Origin: Rhodoferax sp. OV413
Lineage (GTDB): Bacteria > Pseudomonadota > Gammaproteobacteria > Burkholderiales > Burkholderiaceae_C
DNA: 64,000 nucleotides
Reading direction: 5' to 3'
Assembly: GCF_900104385.1 (NCBI RefSeq)
Contig: NZ_FNJA01000006.1
Coordinates: 1 to 64,000 of the forward strand
Under the pieces are notes generated by a model. That model did not search any database. It was not told the origin of the DNA and saw only the letters and a list, made by a program, of their open reading frames with translations. Shown here in pieces: positions 34,255 to 43,342 of this stretch (position 1 is the stretch's first letter; the number at the start of each line of letters is the position of its first letter). The translations under genes were made by a program, and so were the position numbers.

Positions 34255-34713
34255 ATGAACAAGACAATTGCTACTTTTTTAATAGCTGCCAGCGCATTCG
34301 CTGTCTTCGGTGGAGCCTTTTTTGATGCACAAGCACAGAGCGAGGCCTCGGCGCTGAGCGCTGTGTCGGCCTTGCCGGTGGCCTCGGTTGTGGTGGGCGC
34401 CAGTGCGGCTGCGGGATCGGTGGTGGCGGTGCCGGTCGTCTTGTCTACCGCCGGCGCGGTGCTGGTGGTCAAAACGGTGCAGTCCACCGCCCGCGGCACG
34501 GTGTATCTGCTGGAGCGGGCCTCGGACGGCGCGCAGGCCAGCATCGAAGTGGTCGGCAAGGGCGTGGCGGGCGCATCGCTGGTGGCAGGCAGTGTGGTCA
34601 CGGTGAGCGTGATCGGCGCGGGCACCGTGCTGTCGGCGGCAGGTGAGGCGATTGCCTTCATCCCGAATGCGCTGGGCCGTGCCTTGCTGCACAACGAACG
34701 TGTGACCAATTGA
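34255..34713 (+). CDS. Small exported Ala/Val/Gly-rich protein, unknown
   Basis: 152 residues. A signal peptide (about 1-28, ending DAQAQ) is followed by a low-complexity Ala/Ser/Val/Gly chain with two or three hydrophobic stretches (VVVGASAAAGSVVAVPVVLS and VVTVSVIGAGTVLSAAG), which may insert in a membrane. I do not recognise a family. It precedes the DUF2145 gene and the signal-peptide sequence matches the dispersed repeat, including its T-rich end. Confidence 0.6.
   Translation: MNKTIATFLIAASAFAVFGGAFFDAQAQSEASALSAVSALPVASVVVGASAAAGSVVAVPVVLSTAGAVLVVKTVQSTARGTVYLLERASDGAQASIEVVGKGVAGASLVAGSVVTVSVIGAGTVLSAAGEAIAFIPNALGRALLHNERVTN
34267..34325 (+). repeat. Dispersed repeat forming signal-peptide sequence (copy 9)
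   Basis: ATTGCTACTTTTTTAATAGC continues with TGCCAGCGCATTCGCTG and GGTGGAGCCTTTTTTGA, matching the repeat from end to end. It encodes TIATFLIAASAFAVFGGAFF, with GCT as an Ala codon in the same phase as in copies 5 and 6. Confidence 0.65.
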
Positions 34714-34727
34714 ACCGAAAGCCCGCC

Positions 34728-35531
34728 ATGCGCCTGCAAATTCTGCCCGCCATCTGTTTGTGTGCCGGCCTGTGGCTGGCCCCACCCGCGCTGGCCGGGC
34801 GCTCCTGCGATGCCGAGCAGCCGCCCAAGGCCGCCACCATAGAGCGCGGCCTCACCTTGGCCGAACGCACCCTGGCGGCGCTGGATGCCAGCGGCGCGCG
34901 GGTGGTGATCCTGGCCCGCGCCGGGCAAGACCTGAGCCCGTACGGCCTGCGCTATTCGCACCTGGGCTTTGCCTACCGCCAGCCCGACGGCCAGGGCGGC
35001 CACGTATGGCGTGTGCTGCACAAGCTCAACCAGTGCGGCACGCCGGATGCTTTTATCTACCGCCAGGGCCTGGGCGAGTTCTTCATGGACGACCTCTGGC
35101 GCTATGAAGCCGCCTGGGCCGTGCCTACGCCCGAGGTCCAAGAGCGACTGCTGGTCTTGCTACAAGACACGCCCCGTGCCGTGCGCCTGCACAGCAAGCC
35201 CTACAGCCTGGTCAGCTACGCCTGGGCGACCAAATACCAGCAGTCCAACCAGTGGGCGCTGGAAACCCTGGCCGCCGCCATGGAGCCCAGTGCCGACTCG
35301 CGCGAGCGGGCCCAGGCCTGGCTGAAGTTCAAGGGCTACACACCCACCACCCTAAAGATCGGGCCGTTGACCCGGCTGGGTGCGCGCGCCACCAAGGCCA
35401 ACGTGGCCTTCGACGACCACCCGAACGAAAAGCGCTTCAGCGACCGTATCGAGACCATCACCGTGGATTCGGTGTTCAGCTGGCTGCAACGCACACAGCT
35501 GGCGGGCGCGCCCGTACAGTTGGCCTTGTAA
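34728..35531 (+). CDS. DUF2145 family exported protein
   Basis: 267 residues. Signal peptide (about 1-24, ending PALAG), then a DUF2145 domain: RYSHLGFAYRQ, WRVLHKLNQCG and SYAWATKYQQSNQW. The pattern of a conserved Cys and His resembles papain-like NlpC/YiiX folds, but I cannot prove catalysis. ATG 34728 is chosen for a good signal; a TTG at 34710 overlapping the upstream stop would add six residues. Confidence 0.7.
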   Translation: MRLQILPAICLCAGLWLAPPALAGRSCDAEQPPKAATIERGLTLAERTLAALDASGARVVILARAGQDLSPYGLRYSHLGFAYRQPDGQGGHVWRVLHKLNQCGTPDAFIYRQGLGEFFMDDLWRYEAAWAVPTPEVQERLLVLLQDTPRAVRLHSKPYSLVSYAWATKYQQSNQWALETLAAAMEPSADSRERAQAWLKFKGYTPTTLKIGPLTRLGARATKANVAFDDHPNEKRFSDRIETITVDSVFSWLQRTQLAGAPVQLAL

Positions 35532-35543
35532 CAAGGAATTGAT

Positions 35544-36602
35544 ATGAGCAAAGCACTGCGTTTGTCCGAAAAGTGGTTCCACCGCGGCCTGTGGCTGGTG
35601 GCCTTCATTTTTGCGGGTTTCCTGATCGGCCTGGGCGGCAGCGTGGTGGGCGATCTGCCGCAGGTGGAGCACCAGTTCACCCTGGAAGACTTCATCGACA
35701 AGCCGGCGGCCACCGAGGCGCGGGCCGCGGTCAAGGCCGGCCAGCTGGCTGAACGCGATGCCGACACCGCGCTGGAGCAGGCCAGCCTGAAGCTGCAGGT
35801 AGCCCAGTCCAATGGAGCGGCTGCCCGCGAAACTTTTGACAACTGGCTGGCCACCCGCCACGCCACCGGCCGCTCCGACCAGGACCCCGAGCTGCTCAGC
35901 CGCACCAAGGCGCTGGACCAGCTGAAGGCCGCTGAACGCAGCGCCCAGACCCTGATCGACCAGCAGGAGCAGATTGCGCTGGATGCCCGCCAGTCGGTGC
36001 AGGCCGCGCAAACCCGGCTGACAGCGCTGGAAGAATCGGCCCAGACTGGCCTGGACCAGGCACAGCGCAAGCAGGAGCTGCGGGTGTTCGGCTACCGGCT
36101 GGCGCTGACCCTGCCGCTGCTGGCCATCGCCGGCTGGCTGTTTGTCAAACAGCGCAAAAGCACCTACTGGCCGTTTGTCTGGGGTTTCATTTACTTCGCT
36201 CTGTTCGCCTTCTTTGTCGAACTGGTGCCGTATCTGCCGAGTTACGGCGGCTATGTACGCTATGTGGTCGGCATCGTGCTCACCGTGCTGGTCGGGCGCC
36301 AGGCCATCGTGGGGCTGAACCGCTACCTGGAAAAACAGAAGCTCGCCGAAGCCCTGCCCGATGCCCAGCGCCGCGAGGAACTCAGCTACGACGTGGCCCT
36401 GGCCCGATTGGCCAAAAGCGTCTGCCCGGGCTGTGAGCGCCCGGTGGACCTGAAGAACGACAGCATCGACTTTTGCCCGCACTGCGGCATTGGCCTGTTT
36501 GACCACTGCGCGCCCTGCCATACCCGCAAGAGCGCGTTTGCCAAGTTTTGCCATGCGTGCGGCACCTCGGCGAGCCGGCCGGCGGAGTCTGTGGGAACTT
36601 AG
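35544..36602 (+). CDS. Membrane protein with coiled coil and double zinc ribbon
   Basis: 352 residues. One N-terminal membrane segment, a coiled coil (about 50-170, rich in Ala, Glu, Gln), three membrane segments (about 185-265) and a C-terminal double zinc ribbon with four CxxC pairs: CPGC, CPHC, CAPC, CHAC. It follows DUF2145 by 12 bp and both probably act in the same envelope process, which is unknown. Confidence 0.65.
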   Translation: MSKALRLSEKWFHRGLWLVAFIFAGFLIGLGGSVVGDLPQVEHQFTLEDFIDKPAATEARAAVKAGQLAERDADTALEQASLKLQVAQSNGAAARETFDNWLATRHATGRSDQDPELLSRTKALDQLKAAERSAQTLIDQQEQIALDARQSVQAAQTRLTALEESAQTGLDQAQRKQELRVFGYRLALTLPLLAIAGWLFVKQRKSTYWPFVWGFIYFALFAFFVELVPYLPSYGGYVRYVVGIVLTVLVGRQAIVGLNRYLEKQKLAEALPDAQRREELSYDVALARLAKSVCPGCERPVDLKNDSIDFCPHCGIGLFDHCAPCHTRKSAFAKFCHACGTSASRPAESVGT

Positions 36603-36692
36603 CCACAGCTCGGCACGGGCCGGGTGCTGCATTTAAGATACGGGTTATCCCCCATCTGAACCCCGCCCGCGACCCGCACGGGCTGCCCCGCC

Positions 36693-37907
36693 ATGCCTTT
36701 GCTTGACCACTTGCGCACCCGCCTGCCCCTGTTCGCCCTGACCGTGGGCTCTTTCGGCATAGGCTCTACCGAATTCGTCATCATGGGCTTGCTGCCCGAG
36801 GTGGCGGGCGACCTGAATGTGTCCATCCCCTCGGCCGGCATGCTGGTCACCGGCTACGCCATGGGCGTGGTGGTGGGGGCGCCGCTGATGGCCGTGGCCT
36901 TGTCCAAGGCGCCGCGCAAGGGCGCTTTGCTGACCTTGATGGCCATCTTCATGCTGGGCAATCTGCTTTGCGCGCTGGCCCCCAGCTTCGGCCTGATGAT
37001 GGCCGCGCGGGTGTTCACCGCGTTCGCGCATGCGGCTTTCTTTGGCATGGGCGCGGTGGTGGCCGCCGACCTGGTGCCGCGCGACCAGCGGGCCCAGGCC
37101 ATGGCGCTGATGTTTGCCGGCCTCACCCTGGCTAATGTGCTGGGCGTGCCCGGCGGTACCGCCCTGGGCCAGGCGCTGGGCTGGCGCTACACCTTTGGCG
37201 TGGTGGCGGCCATCGGCCTGGTGGCGCTGGTGGGTCTGGCGGCTTTGTTGCCGCGCATGGCAGCCGTGCCCGGCCCCGGGCTGGCCCAGGAGTTCCGCAT
37301 GCTGCGCGACCCGCGGGTGCTGCTGGGCATGGCTTTGAGCGGGGTGTCGGCTGCCAGCCTGTTTTCCGTTTTTACCTATATCCGTCCGATTTTGAGCGGC
37401 GTGACCCAGGTCAGCGATGACGGTGTCAGCCTGTTCCTGCTGCTGTTCGGCGTGGGCCTGACGGTAGGCAATCTGCTGGGTGGGCGCCTGGCCGACCGGC
37501 GGCCGCTGCGCATGCTGGTGGCCATCTTCTTCCTGCTGACCCTGGTGCTGGCGGGCTTCACGCTGACCAGCGCCTACTGGGGCCCGGCGCTGCTGACCCT
37601 GTTCGTCTGGGGTGTCATTTCGTTCGCCGCCGTGCCGGCTCTGCAGATCCGCGTGATGGACGCCGCACATGGTTCGCCCACGCTGGCGTCCACGTTGAAC
37701 CAGGGCGGCTTCAACATCGGCTGCGCAGGCGGTGCCTACCTGGGCGGCCTGGCAATCCAGTCGGGCGTGTCCTATGCGCAGCTGCCCTGGGTGGGTGCGG
37801 CGCTGGCGCTGCTGGCGTTTGGCATGACCTTCATCGCCCGGGCCCAGGACCGCAAGCACGGCCGCCAGGCGGGCGCGGCGCGGGATGCCGCGGCTTTTGC
37901 CCATTGA
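36693..37907 (+). CDS. MFS exporter, DHA1 family (AraJ-like)
   Basis: 404 residues with 12 predicted membrane segments. The start SFGIGSTEFVIMGLLPEVA is typical of the AraJ/YdhP/NepI drug or sugar efflux group; the GR(L)ADRR-type loop 8-9 motif is present at GGRLADRRPLR. The substrate is unknown. It stands alone between the zinc-ribbon gene and a convergent ABC operon. Confidence 0.82.
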   Translation: MPLLDHLRTRLPLFALTVGSFGIGSTEFVIMGLLPEVAGDLNVSIPSAGMLVTGYAMGVVVGAPLMAVALSKAPRKGALLTLMAIFMLGNLLCALAPSFGLMMAARVFTAFAHAAFFGMGAVVAADLVPRDQRAQAMALMFAGLTLANVLGVPGGTALGQALGWRYTFGVVAAIGLVALVGLAALLPRMAAVPGPGLAQEFRMLRDPRVLLGMALSGVSAASLFSVFTYIRPILSGVTQVSDDGVSLFLLLFGVGLTVGNLLGGRLADRRPLRMLVAIFFLLTLVLAGFTLTSAYWGPALLTLFVWGVISFAAVPALQIRVMDAAHGSPTLASTLNQGGFNIGCAGGAYLGGLAIQSGVSYAQLPWVGAALALLAFGMTFIARAQDRKHGRQAGAARDAAAFAH

Positions 37908-37909
37908 GT

Positions 37910-37973
37910 TTTAGATAAAACAGGCCTCTGGCGCAGGTGGAATCAGCGCAGGCAGCTATCAAATAGATAGTGT
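37910..37973 (-). repeat. Dispersed palindromic repeat (copy 8)
   Basis: Read on the minus strand: CTATCTATTTGATAGCTGCC, TGCGCTGATTCCACCTGCGC, CAGAGGCCTG and a T-rich end. GCGC/GCGC with flanking CTG/CAG pairs forms the stem. It fills the gap between two convergent genes and may terminate both. Confidence 0.8.
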
Positions 37974-37989
37974 TTCTGTGATTGCCAAG

Positions 37990-38853
37990 CTACCAGGCCA
38001 GCTGCAGCGGCCGCCCCTGTGCGGGAAAGACGTGGATGGCTGGCGCGGCGGGGAACACCTCGCTGGGGCCACGTTCGCGCGGGTCCAGAAAATCGCTCAG
38101 CACGTCGTCGCGCAGGCGGATGAAGGCCGGGTCGCTGCGATTGCGCGGGTGCGGAAGATCGACCCGCACGGTGCGGCGTATGCGCCCCGGGTGCGGCTGC
38201 ATCACCACCACCTGGTCGCCCAGGAACACGGCTTCTTCCACGTCGTGGGTCACCAGCAGCATGGTGATCTTTTCCTTCTGCCAGATGCGCTGCAGCTCGC
38301 CCTGCAGGCGCGCCCGGGTCAGCGCATCGAGCGCGCCAAACGGCTCGTCCAGCAGCAGCACGCGCGGCCGGTTCACCAGGCCACGGGCGATGGCCACGCG
38401 CTGCGCCATGCCGCCGGAGATCTGGTGCGGGTAGGAGTGCTCAAAACCTTCCAGGCCGACCAGGGCCACGTGTTCGGCCACCAGGCCGCGCTTCTGGCCT
38501 TCGGTGAACGGCGCGTTGCGCAGGCCCACGGCGATGTTCTGCGCCACGGTGAGCCAGGGGAACAGCCGGTGGTCCTGGAACACGATGCCACGCTCTCGGC
38601 CCGTTCCGGTGATGGGTTCACCGTCGAGCAGGATCTGGCCCTCGTAATCGGCATCCAGCCCGAGCACCAGGCGCAGCAGCGTCGACTTGCCGCAGCCGCT
38701 GGCGCCGACGATGCTGACGAACTGGCCGCTGGGGATGTGCAGGTCGATGTTCTGCAGCACCTGCAGCGTGCCGCCGGCAGCCTGGGTACTGGCGTAGCGT
38801 TTGCCCAGGCCACGGATGTCGAGCTCGTTGGCCACCACGGTCTCTGTCGTCAT
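37990..38853 (-). CDS. ABC importer ATPase (SsuB/TauB-like)
   Basis: 287 residues. Walker A GASGCGKST, Q-loop FQDHRLFPWLTVAQNI, signature ISGGMAQRVAIAR (Met in place of the usual Gln of LSGGQ) and Walker B LLLDEPFGALD are all present. It drives uptake of a sulfonate-, nitrate- or taurine-type substrate. Last gene of the five-gene operon; its start overlaps the preceding permease stop (ATGA). Confidence 0.9.
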   Translation of the reverse strand: MTTETVVANELDIRGLGKRYASTQAAGGTLQVLQNIDLHIPSGQFVSIVGASGCGKSTLLRLVLGLDADYEGQILLDGEPITGTGRERGIVFQDHRLFPWLTVAQNIAVGLRNAPFTEGQKRGLVAEHVALVGLEGFEHSYPHQISGGMAQRVAIARGLVNRPRVLLLDEPFGALDALTRARLQGELQRIWQKEKITMLLVTHDVEEAVFLGDQVVVMQPHPGRIRRTVRVDLPHPRNRSDPAFIRLRDDVLSDFLDPRERGPSEVFPAAPAIHVFPAQGRPLQLAW

Positions 38854-39656
38854 GTCGTTCTACCTTTGAAAATGCGCCGTTCCAGCACGCGCGCGGATGC
38901 GTTCATCAACCAGCCCACCAGGCCGATCACCGCCATGCCGAAGATCACCAGGTCCATCTGGAAATGCTCGCTGCCTTCGATCAGCAGATTGCCGACGCCG
39001 CGGCCCGATACCAGCAAGTATTCGGCGCCGATGGTGGCCAGCCAGGAATAGATCAGCGCCAGATAGACGCCGGTGAAGATTGATGGGATCGCCGAGGGCA
39101 ACACCACCTGCGTGACCGTCTGCCAGCGGGTGTAGCCGTAGACGCGGGCCACTTCCAGCAAGCTGGCCGGCGTGTTGCGGATGCCGGCCGCCGTGTTGAC
39201 CACCACCGGCACCAGCGCGGCCAGCGACAGGAACACCACCTTGGCCACGTCGCCCAGGCCAAACCACACCGATATCAGCGGAATCCAGGCGAACAGCGAG
39301 ATCTGCTTGAAGGTGTTGAAGCTCGGCCCAACCAGGCGGTTGAAGCGCGGCCACAGGCCGAGCAGCGCGCCGAGTACCAGGCCCGAGGCTGTGCCGATGA
39401 AGAAGCCGGTCAGCTCGCGCGCCAGGCTGGCGCTGAGCGCGCGCCAGAGCCGGCCGCTGCTGACCATCTCCCAGGCGGTGTCCAGCACCTTGCCGGGCGA
39501 GACCAGCAGGGCGGAATTCACCAGGTCGAGCCTGGAGGCCAGCCACCACAGCGCGAGCGCGGCCACCGGCAGCACCAGGCCGCGCCAGCGCTGGCTGCCG
39601 GGCACGGCCAGCGGTACGACGGTGGCGAGTTCGGCCTTGTCGAGTGTGCCGGCCAT
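38850..39656 (-). CDS. ABC importer permease 2 (SsuC-like)
   Basis: 268 residues with about six membrane segments and the EAA loop EVARVYGYTRWQTVTQVVLP that contacts the ATPase. It begins with the ATG that overlaps the stop of permease 1 (TAATG); a longer frame upstream is a shadow of permease 1. Two different permeases suggest a heterodimeric channel. Confidence 0.9.
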   Translation of the reverse strand: MAGTLDKAELATVVPLAVPGSQRWRGLVLPVAALALWWLASRLDLVNSALLVSPGKVLDTAWEMVSSGRLWRALSASLARELTGFFIGTASGLVLGALLGLWPRFNRLVGPSFNTFKQISLFAWIPLISVWFGLGDVAKVVFLSLAALVPVVVNTAAGIRNTPASLLEVARVYGYTRWQTVTQVVLPSAIPSIFTGVYLALIYSWLATIGAEYLLVSGRGVGNLLIEGSEHFQMDLVIFGMAVIGLVGWLMNASARVLERRIFKGRTT

Positions 39657-40507
39657 TAGTGCGCTCCCTCGGTGCTGGTCGCGCGGCTGCCGATGAAGCG
39701 GCGCTCGGCCAGGTCCAGCAGCCGGTCGATCGCATAGCCGATGGCGCCGACCACGATCACCGCGGCCATCACCAGGTCCAGCTGGAACAGCTGCCGGCCG
39801 TAGACGATCAAATAGCCCAGGCCTTCGCTCGACGCCACCAGCTCGACCACCACCAGCGACAGCCAGGCCTTGGTGAAGCCGAGGCGGATGCCGGTGAACA
39901 GCGTGGGCACGGCGGTCGGCAGCACGATCTCCAGCACCTGCTGGCGCCGGGTGTAGCCGTAGACCTCGCCCACTTCGCGCAGGTTCACCGGGGCTTGCCG
40001 AAAGCCCTGCAAGGTGTTCAGTGCCACCGGAACCAGCGCGGCCTTGGCGATGAGTATGTATTTCAGCGGCTCGCCTATGCCCACCAGCAGCAGCACAAAC
40101 GGCAGCCAGGCCAGCACCGGAATCTGCACCAGCGCATTGAAGCTGGGCAGCACATAGGCTTCGACGCTGCGCGACAGGCCCATGGCCGTGCCCAGTGCCA
40201 GGCCGATCAGGCTGCCGACTGCAAAGCCGACCAGCACGCGCTGCATGCTGGCCGACACATGCAGCCACAGGTCGCCGCTGGCGGCCAGGTCTTGCAGCGT
40301 CTCCAGCACGAATAGCGGAGGTGGCAGCACCTGGGCAGAGATCCAGCCCTGGGCCGCGCCCAGCGTCCACAGGGCCAGCAGGACCAGCGGCAGCCAGAGT
40401 GACTCCAGTACCGTGGCACTGCGACGCACGATGCGTTGCACTTTGGGGCGCGCGGCTGGCGGGTGCTCGGCCGGGACCGGCAGGGTGGCGGTGGCGTCAG
40501 CGGACAT
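39656..40507 (-). CDS. ABC importer permease 1 (SsuC-like)
   Basis: 283 residues, six membrane segments, EAA loop EVGEVYGYTRRQQVLEIVLP. Paralogous to the next permease, with an N-terminal cytoplasmic extension of about 35 residues. It lies 12 bp after the binding-protein gene. Confidence 0.9.
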   Translation of the reverse strand: MSADATATLPVPAEHPPAARPKVQRIVRRSATVLESLWLPLVLLALWTLGAAQGWISAQVLPPPLFVLETLQDLAASGDLWLHVSASMQRVLVGFAVGSLIGLALGTAMGLSRSVEAYVLPSFNALVQIPVLAWLPFVLLLVGIGEPLKYILIAKAALVPVALNTLQGFRQAPVNLREVGEVYGYTRRQQVLEIVLPTAVPTLFTGIRLGFTKAWLSLVVVELVASSEGLGYLIVYGRQLFQLDLVMAAVIVVGAIGYAIDRLLDLAERRFIGSRATSTEGAH

Positions 40508-40519
40508 GGGCGTCTGTGC

Positions 40520-41620
40520 TTACTTCGAGGCCACCGTGGCCGCGCCGGCCTTGGGCTTGCCCTTGGCATCGAATACGGTCCAGCGGTTTTCCAGGCCCTG
40601 CTTCTTCAGCGCGGCCTTCAGGTAGCGGGTGTCGAACCAGCCGTCCACCGGCACTTCGCGGCGTATCAGCTTGAGCTTGACTGCGTCGCTAACCACGGCC
40701 TTGTAGCGGCCGATGATGAAGTCGTCGACCAGGGGCGAGTTGCGCACCGCCAGGTCCTGCTTGTCGAACTCGGCTTCCCATGACGCCACCGGCGTGCCGC
40801 TGCGCGCCCACAGCTTGAACAAATCGGCCCGGTTCTTCTCGTCCGAGGCCCAGTCGGCGGCGCGCACGAACACATCCACCACACGCTGCACCTCGGCCGG
40901 GTTGTCCTTCTCGAAGTCCTCGCGCACCAGCAGCGATGCCTGGCGGGTATAGGCCGGGTCCTGGCCCTGGGTGGAATAGACCACCTTGGCCAGGCCCTGG
41001 TCGCGCACCTTGAACCATTCGTAGCCGCCAAAGGCCGCGTCCACACCGTTCGACACCACAGCCGCCTGGGCGCTGCCCACGTCCAGGTTCACCGCCTTCA
41101 GATCGCGCTCCGTCAGGCCATTGGCCGCCAGCACATTGTTGGCCACCAGGTGGCCGTTGGTGCCGCGGAAGATCGATACCTTTTTGTCCTTCAGGTCCTT
41201 GATGCCGCGGATCTCCGACTGCGGTGGCGTCACCACATACAGGTTGTTGCGCGCGCCGCTGACCAGCAGCAGCTTGGTTTTCAGGCCGTTGGCGCGGCCT
41301 ATCACCTGGGGCAGGTCGCCCTGGTAGGCAAAGTCGATCTGCTTGTTCGATAGCGCTTCATTCACCGCCGGGCCCGCGCCTTTGAAGAACAGCCATTCGA
41401 CCTGCACACCCGAACCCTTGAACTCTTCCTCCAGCCACTGGTTGCCGCGCACCACGCCGCCGGGCGAACCGCCCCAGTTGACCGGGTCGCCGCCACCGGC
41501 AGTGGCCACGCCGATGCGTATCACCTGCGGCGCGGCCTGCAGCGAGAAGGATGCGATGGACAGCGCCAGGCCGGCGGTGGCCAGGCTGATGCGGCGGATT
41601 TTGGAGAATTTTGGGGACAT
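40520..41620 (-). CDS. Substrate-binding protein of the ABC importer (SsuA-like)
   Basis: 366 residues. A signal peptide (about 1-29, ending SLQAA) precedes a type 2 periplasmic binding fold: VIRIGVATAGGGDPVNWGG at the start and KDLKDKKVSIFRGTNGHLVA, typical of the SsuA/NrtA family. It likely captures a sulfonate or similar anion; the neighbouring amidohydrolase hints at an aromatic or amide substrate. Confidence 0.87.
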   Translation of the reverse strand: MSPKFSKIRRISLATAGLALSIASFSLQAAPQVIRIGVATAGGGDPVNWGGSPGGVVRGNQWLEEEFKGSGVQVEWLFFKGAGPAVNEALSNKQIDFAYQGDLPQVIGRANGLKTKLLLVSGARNNLYVVTPPQSEIRGIKDLKDKKVSIFRGTNGHLVANNVLAANGLTERDLKAVNLDVGSAQAAVVSNGVDAAFGGYEWFKVRDQGLAKVVYSTQGQDPAYTRQASLLVREDFEKDNPAEVQRVVDVFVRAADWASDEKNRADLFKLWARSGTPVASWEAEFDKQDLAVRNSPLVDDFIIGRYKAVVSDAVKLKLIRREVPVDGWFDTRYLKAALKKQGLENRWTVFDAKGKPKAGAATVASK

Positions 41621-41652
41621 GGTGGTACCTTGAAAATGGAATAGAGAACCGC

Positions 41653-43164
41653 TCAGACCTTGCCGCGTACTTTGTCGGCGATGTCTGTGCCTTCGAAGAA
41701 GCGCGGATTGGCTTCGGTATAGAACTTGTAGGGGTTGCCGAAGGTGAAGGCCTTGAAGTCGGCGGCGGAGATCACGCCTTGCTCCACCAGGTCCCAGCTT
41801 TCGGCCAGCGGCTCGGTCAGGTCCGGCACGTCCCAGTGGCCAATGTCGGACGACCAGATGGCGTTGATCTTCACGCCCAGCGGGTGCACCTTGTGGTTGA
41901 AGGCCGCGGCCACGGTGCGGTCGTCGGCCTCGGAGCCGAAGAAGAAGTTGTTCACCCAGCGGTCGCGGATGTCTTCCACGCTTTCGATGCCGGCGGCCTT
42001 GAAGTCGTCCAGCTCGTCATCCACCGGGTCGCGGCTGTGCGGCAGGGCAGAGATGCCCAGGCTGTCACGCAGCAGCGTGTCACGGTTGATGGCTTTGCCC
42101 TTGGTCAGGTCCTGGCCGTAGCGTTCGAACAGCGACTCCAGCAGCTCGATGTCGGCATGTGCCGGGTTGTAGTTCTGGACTGCATGGCGATTGCGCTTTT
42201 CCCAGCGGTCCACCAGGTGCGTGTAGACGTGCGAGCCCCAGTCGGCGCCGCCTTCCAGCAGGCCCACGCGCAGGCCGGGGAAGCGCTTGGTCACGCCGCC
42301 GAAGAACAGCGCCTTGGCAAAAGCCTGCGAGCCGTCGGCGAAGTGGCCTACGTGGTTGAACATGTAGTTGCTGGTCGACTGCCGGCCGGTCCAACCCTGG
42401 CTGCCGTAGTGGGTGGTCACCGGTACGCCCAGCTCGACCACCTTGGCCCAGAACGGGTCGTAGTCGTGCTCGCTGTCGATGCCGAAGAAGTCGGTGTAGG
42501 TGGCGTGCTTGGCCACCTCGGGGTGCGCGTCCTTCGGGTACAGCGCGGCCACGGAAGGGATGGGCCGGCGCACGCCGCCGGGGATGTTGATGACCTTCAG
42601 GCCCAGGGTGTTCACCGCGAATTCCAGCTCTTCGATGGCCTCTTTCGGCGTGTGCATGGGGATGCCGGCCACGGGTGTCAGGCGGTGCGCGTGCTTGCGG
42701 TACTGGTCGGCGTGGAAGTGGTTGATCGCGCGGTGCAGCGGTTGGCGGAATTCGGTGCCGGCGGCGGCCGGCGACAGCACGTCGTTGGGGAACAGCACCG
42801 AGTAGTCAGCGCCTTGCTCGGCCAGGCGCTCGGCCAGCAGATCAGGCAGGGTGTAGGTGGCCAGGTCCAGCGTGTTGCGGGTGACGCGGGCCCACCAGGG
42901 GGCGCGCAGCGTGCGGTTGTGCTGACGCTCTTCGGCAGTCTGTTGGTACCAGTCCTTGCCGGCCGCGCTCTTGGTGGCGAAGCGGCCGCCCAGCGCCTTG
43001 CGCAGCGCATCGACCAGGGCCGTGCCGCCGTAGTGCTGCACATAGTCTTCCAGCGCCGGCGCGAAGTCGTTGACGTGCACATCGGTGTCGATCACCGGGT
43101 GGTCCAGCCGCGCCTTGACGGCAGCGGAACGCGAGGCTTGGGCGGTGTACAGGCGGTCGTTCAT
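41653..43164 (-). CDS. Amidohydrolase-family enzyme (ACMSD-like metal-dependent hydrolase)
   Basis: 503 residues. The TIM-barrel metal site begins with IDTDVHVNDF, a DxH motif as in amidohydrolase-2/ACMSD enzymes; later histidines (VTTHYG, NYMFNHVGHF) and the Asp of SSDIGHWDVP complete the site. These enzymes hydrolyse or decarboxylate carboxylic acids. It is the first gene of the ABC operon (32 bp before the binding protein), so it likely processes the imported compound. A 7-bp inverted repeat lies about 75 bp upstream. Confidence 0.83.
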   Translation of the reverse strand: MNDRLYTAQASRSAAVKARLDHPVIDTDVHVNDFAPALEDYVQHYGGTALVDALRKALGGRFATKSAAGKDWYQQTAEERQHNRTLRAPWWARVTRNTLDLATYTLPDLLAERLAEQGADYSVLFPNDVLSPAAAGTEFRQPLHRAINHFHADQYRKHAHRLTPVAGIPMHTPKEAIEELEFAVNTLGLKVINIPGGVRRPIPSVAALYPKDAHPEVAKHATYTDFFGIDSEHDYDPFWAKVVELGVPVTTHYGSQGWTGRQSTSNYMFNHVGHFADGSQAFAKALFFGGVTKRFPGLRVGLLEGGADWGSHVYTHLVDRWEKRNRHAVQNYNPAHADIELLESLFERYGQDLTKGKAINRDTLLRDSLGISALPHSRDPVDDELDDFKAAGIESVEDIRDRWVNNFFFGSEADDRTVAAAFNHKVHPLGVKINAIWSSDIGHWDVPDLTEPLAESWDLVEQGVISAADFKAFTFGNPYKFYTEANPRFFEGTDIADKVRGKV

Positions 43165-43237
43165 CAGAATTCTCCGTGGGGTGCAATGCAGATCGGCCTT
43201 TCAATGTAGGAGCCGATGGCATGCAGGCCAACGAAGG

Positions 43238-43261
43238 ATTCCGTGTTACCTAAGACGGAAT
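43238..43261. promoter_or_regulatory. Inverted repeat upstream of the amidohydrolase/ABC operon
   Basis: ATTCCGT (43238-43244) and ACGGAAT (43255-43261) are perfect 7-bp arms around a 10-bp spacer, 74-97 bp before the amidohydrolase start. This could be an operator. On the + strand it is followed by TTTT, but no + strand gene ends there. Confidence 0.45.
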
Positions 43262-43342
43262 TTTTCTGTGCAAGAACCGATCATGGGTTTTTGCCCCCGT
43301 GCGTGTGCAGCACGGGGATGTATCAATGGGTTAGATGAAAGA

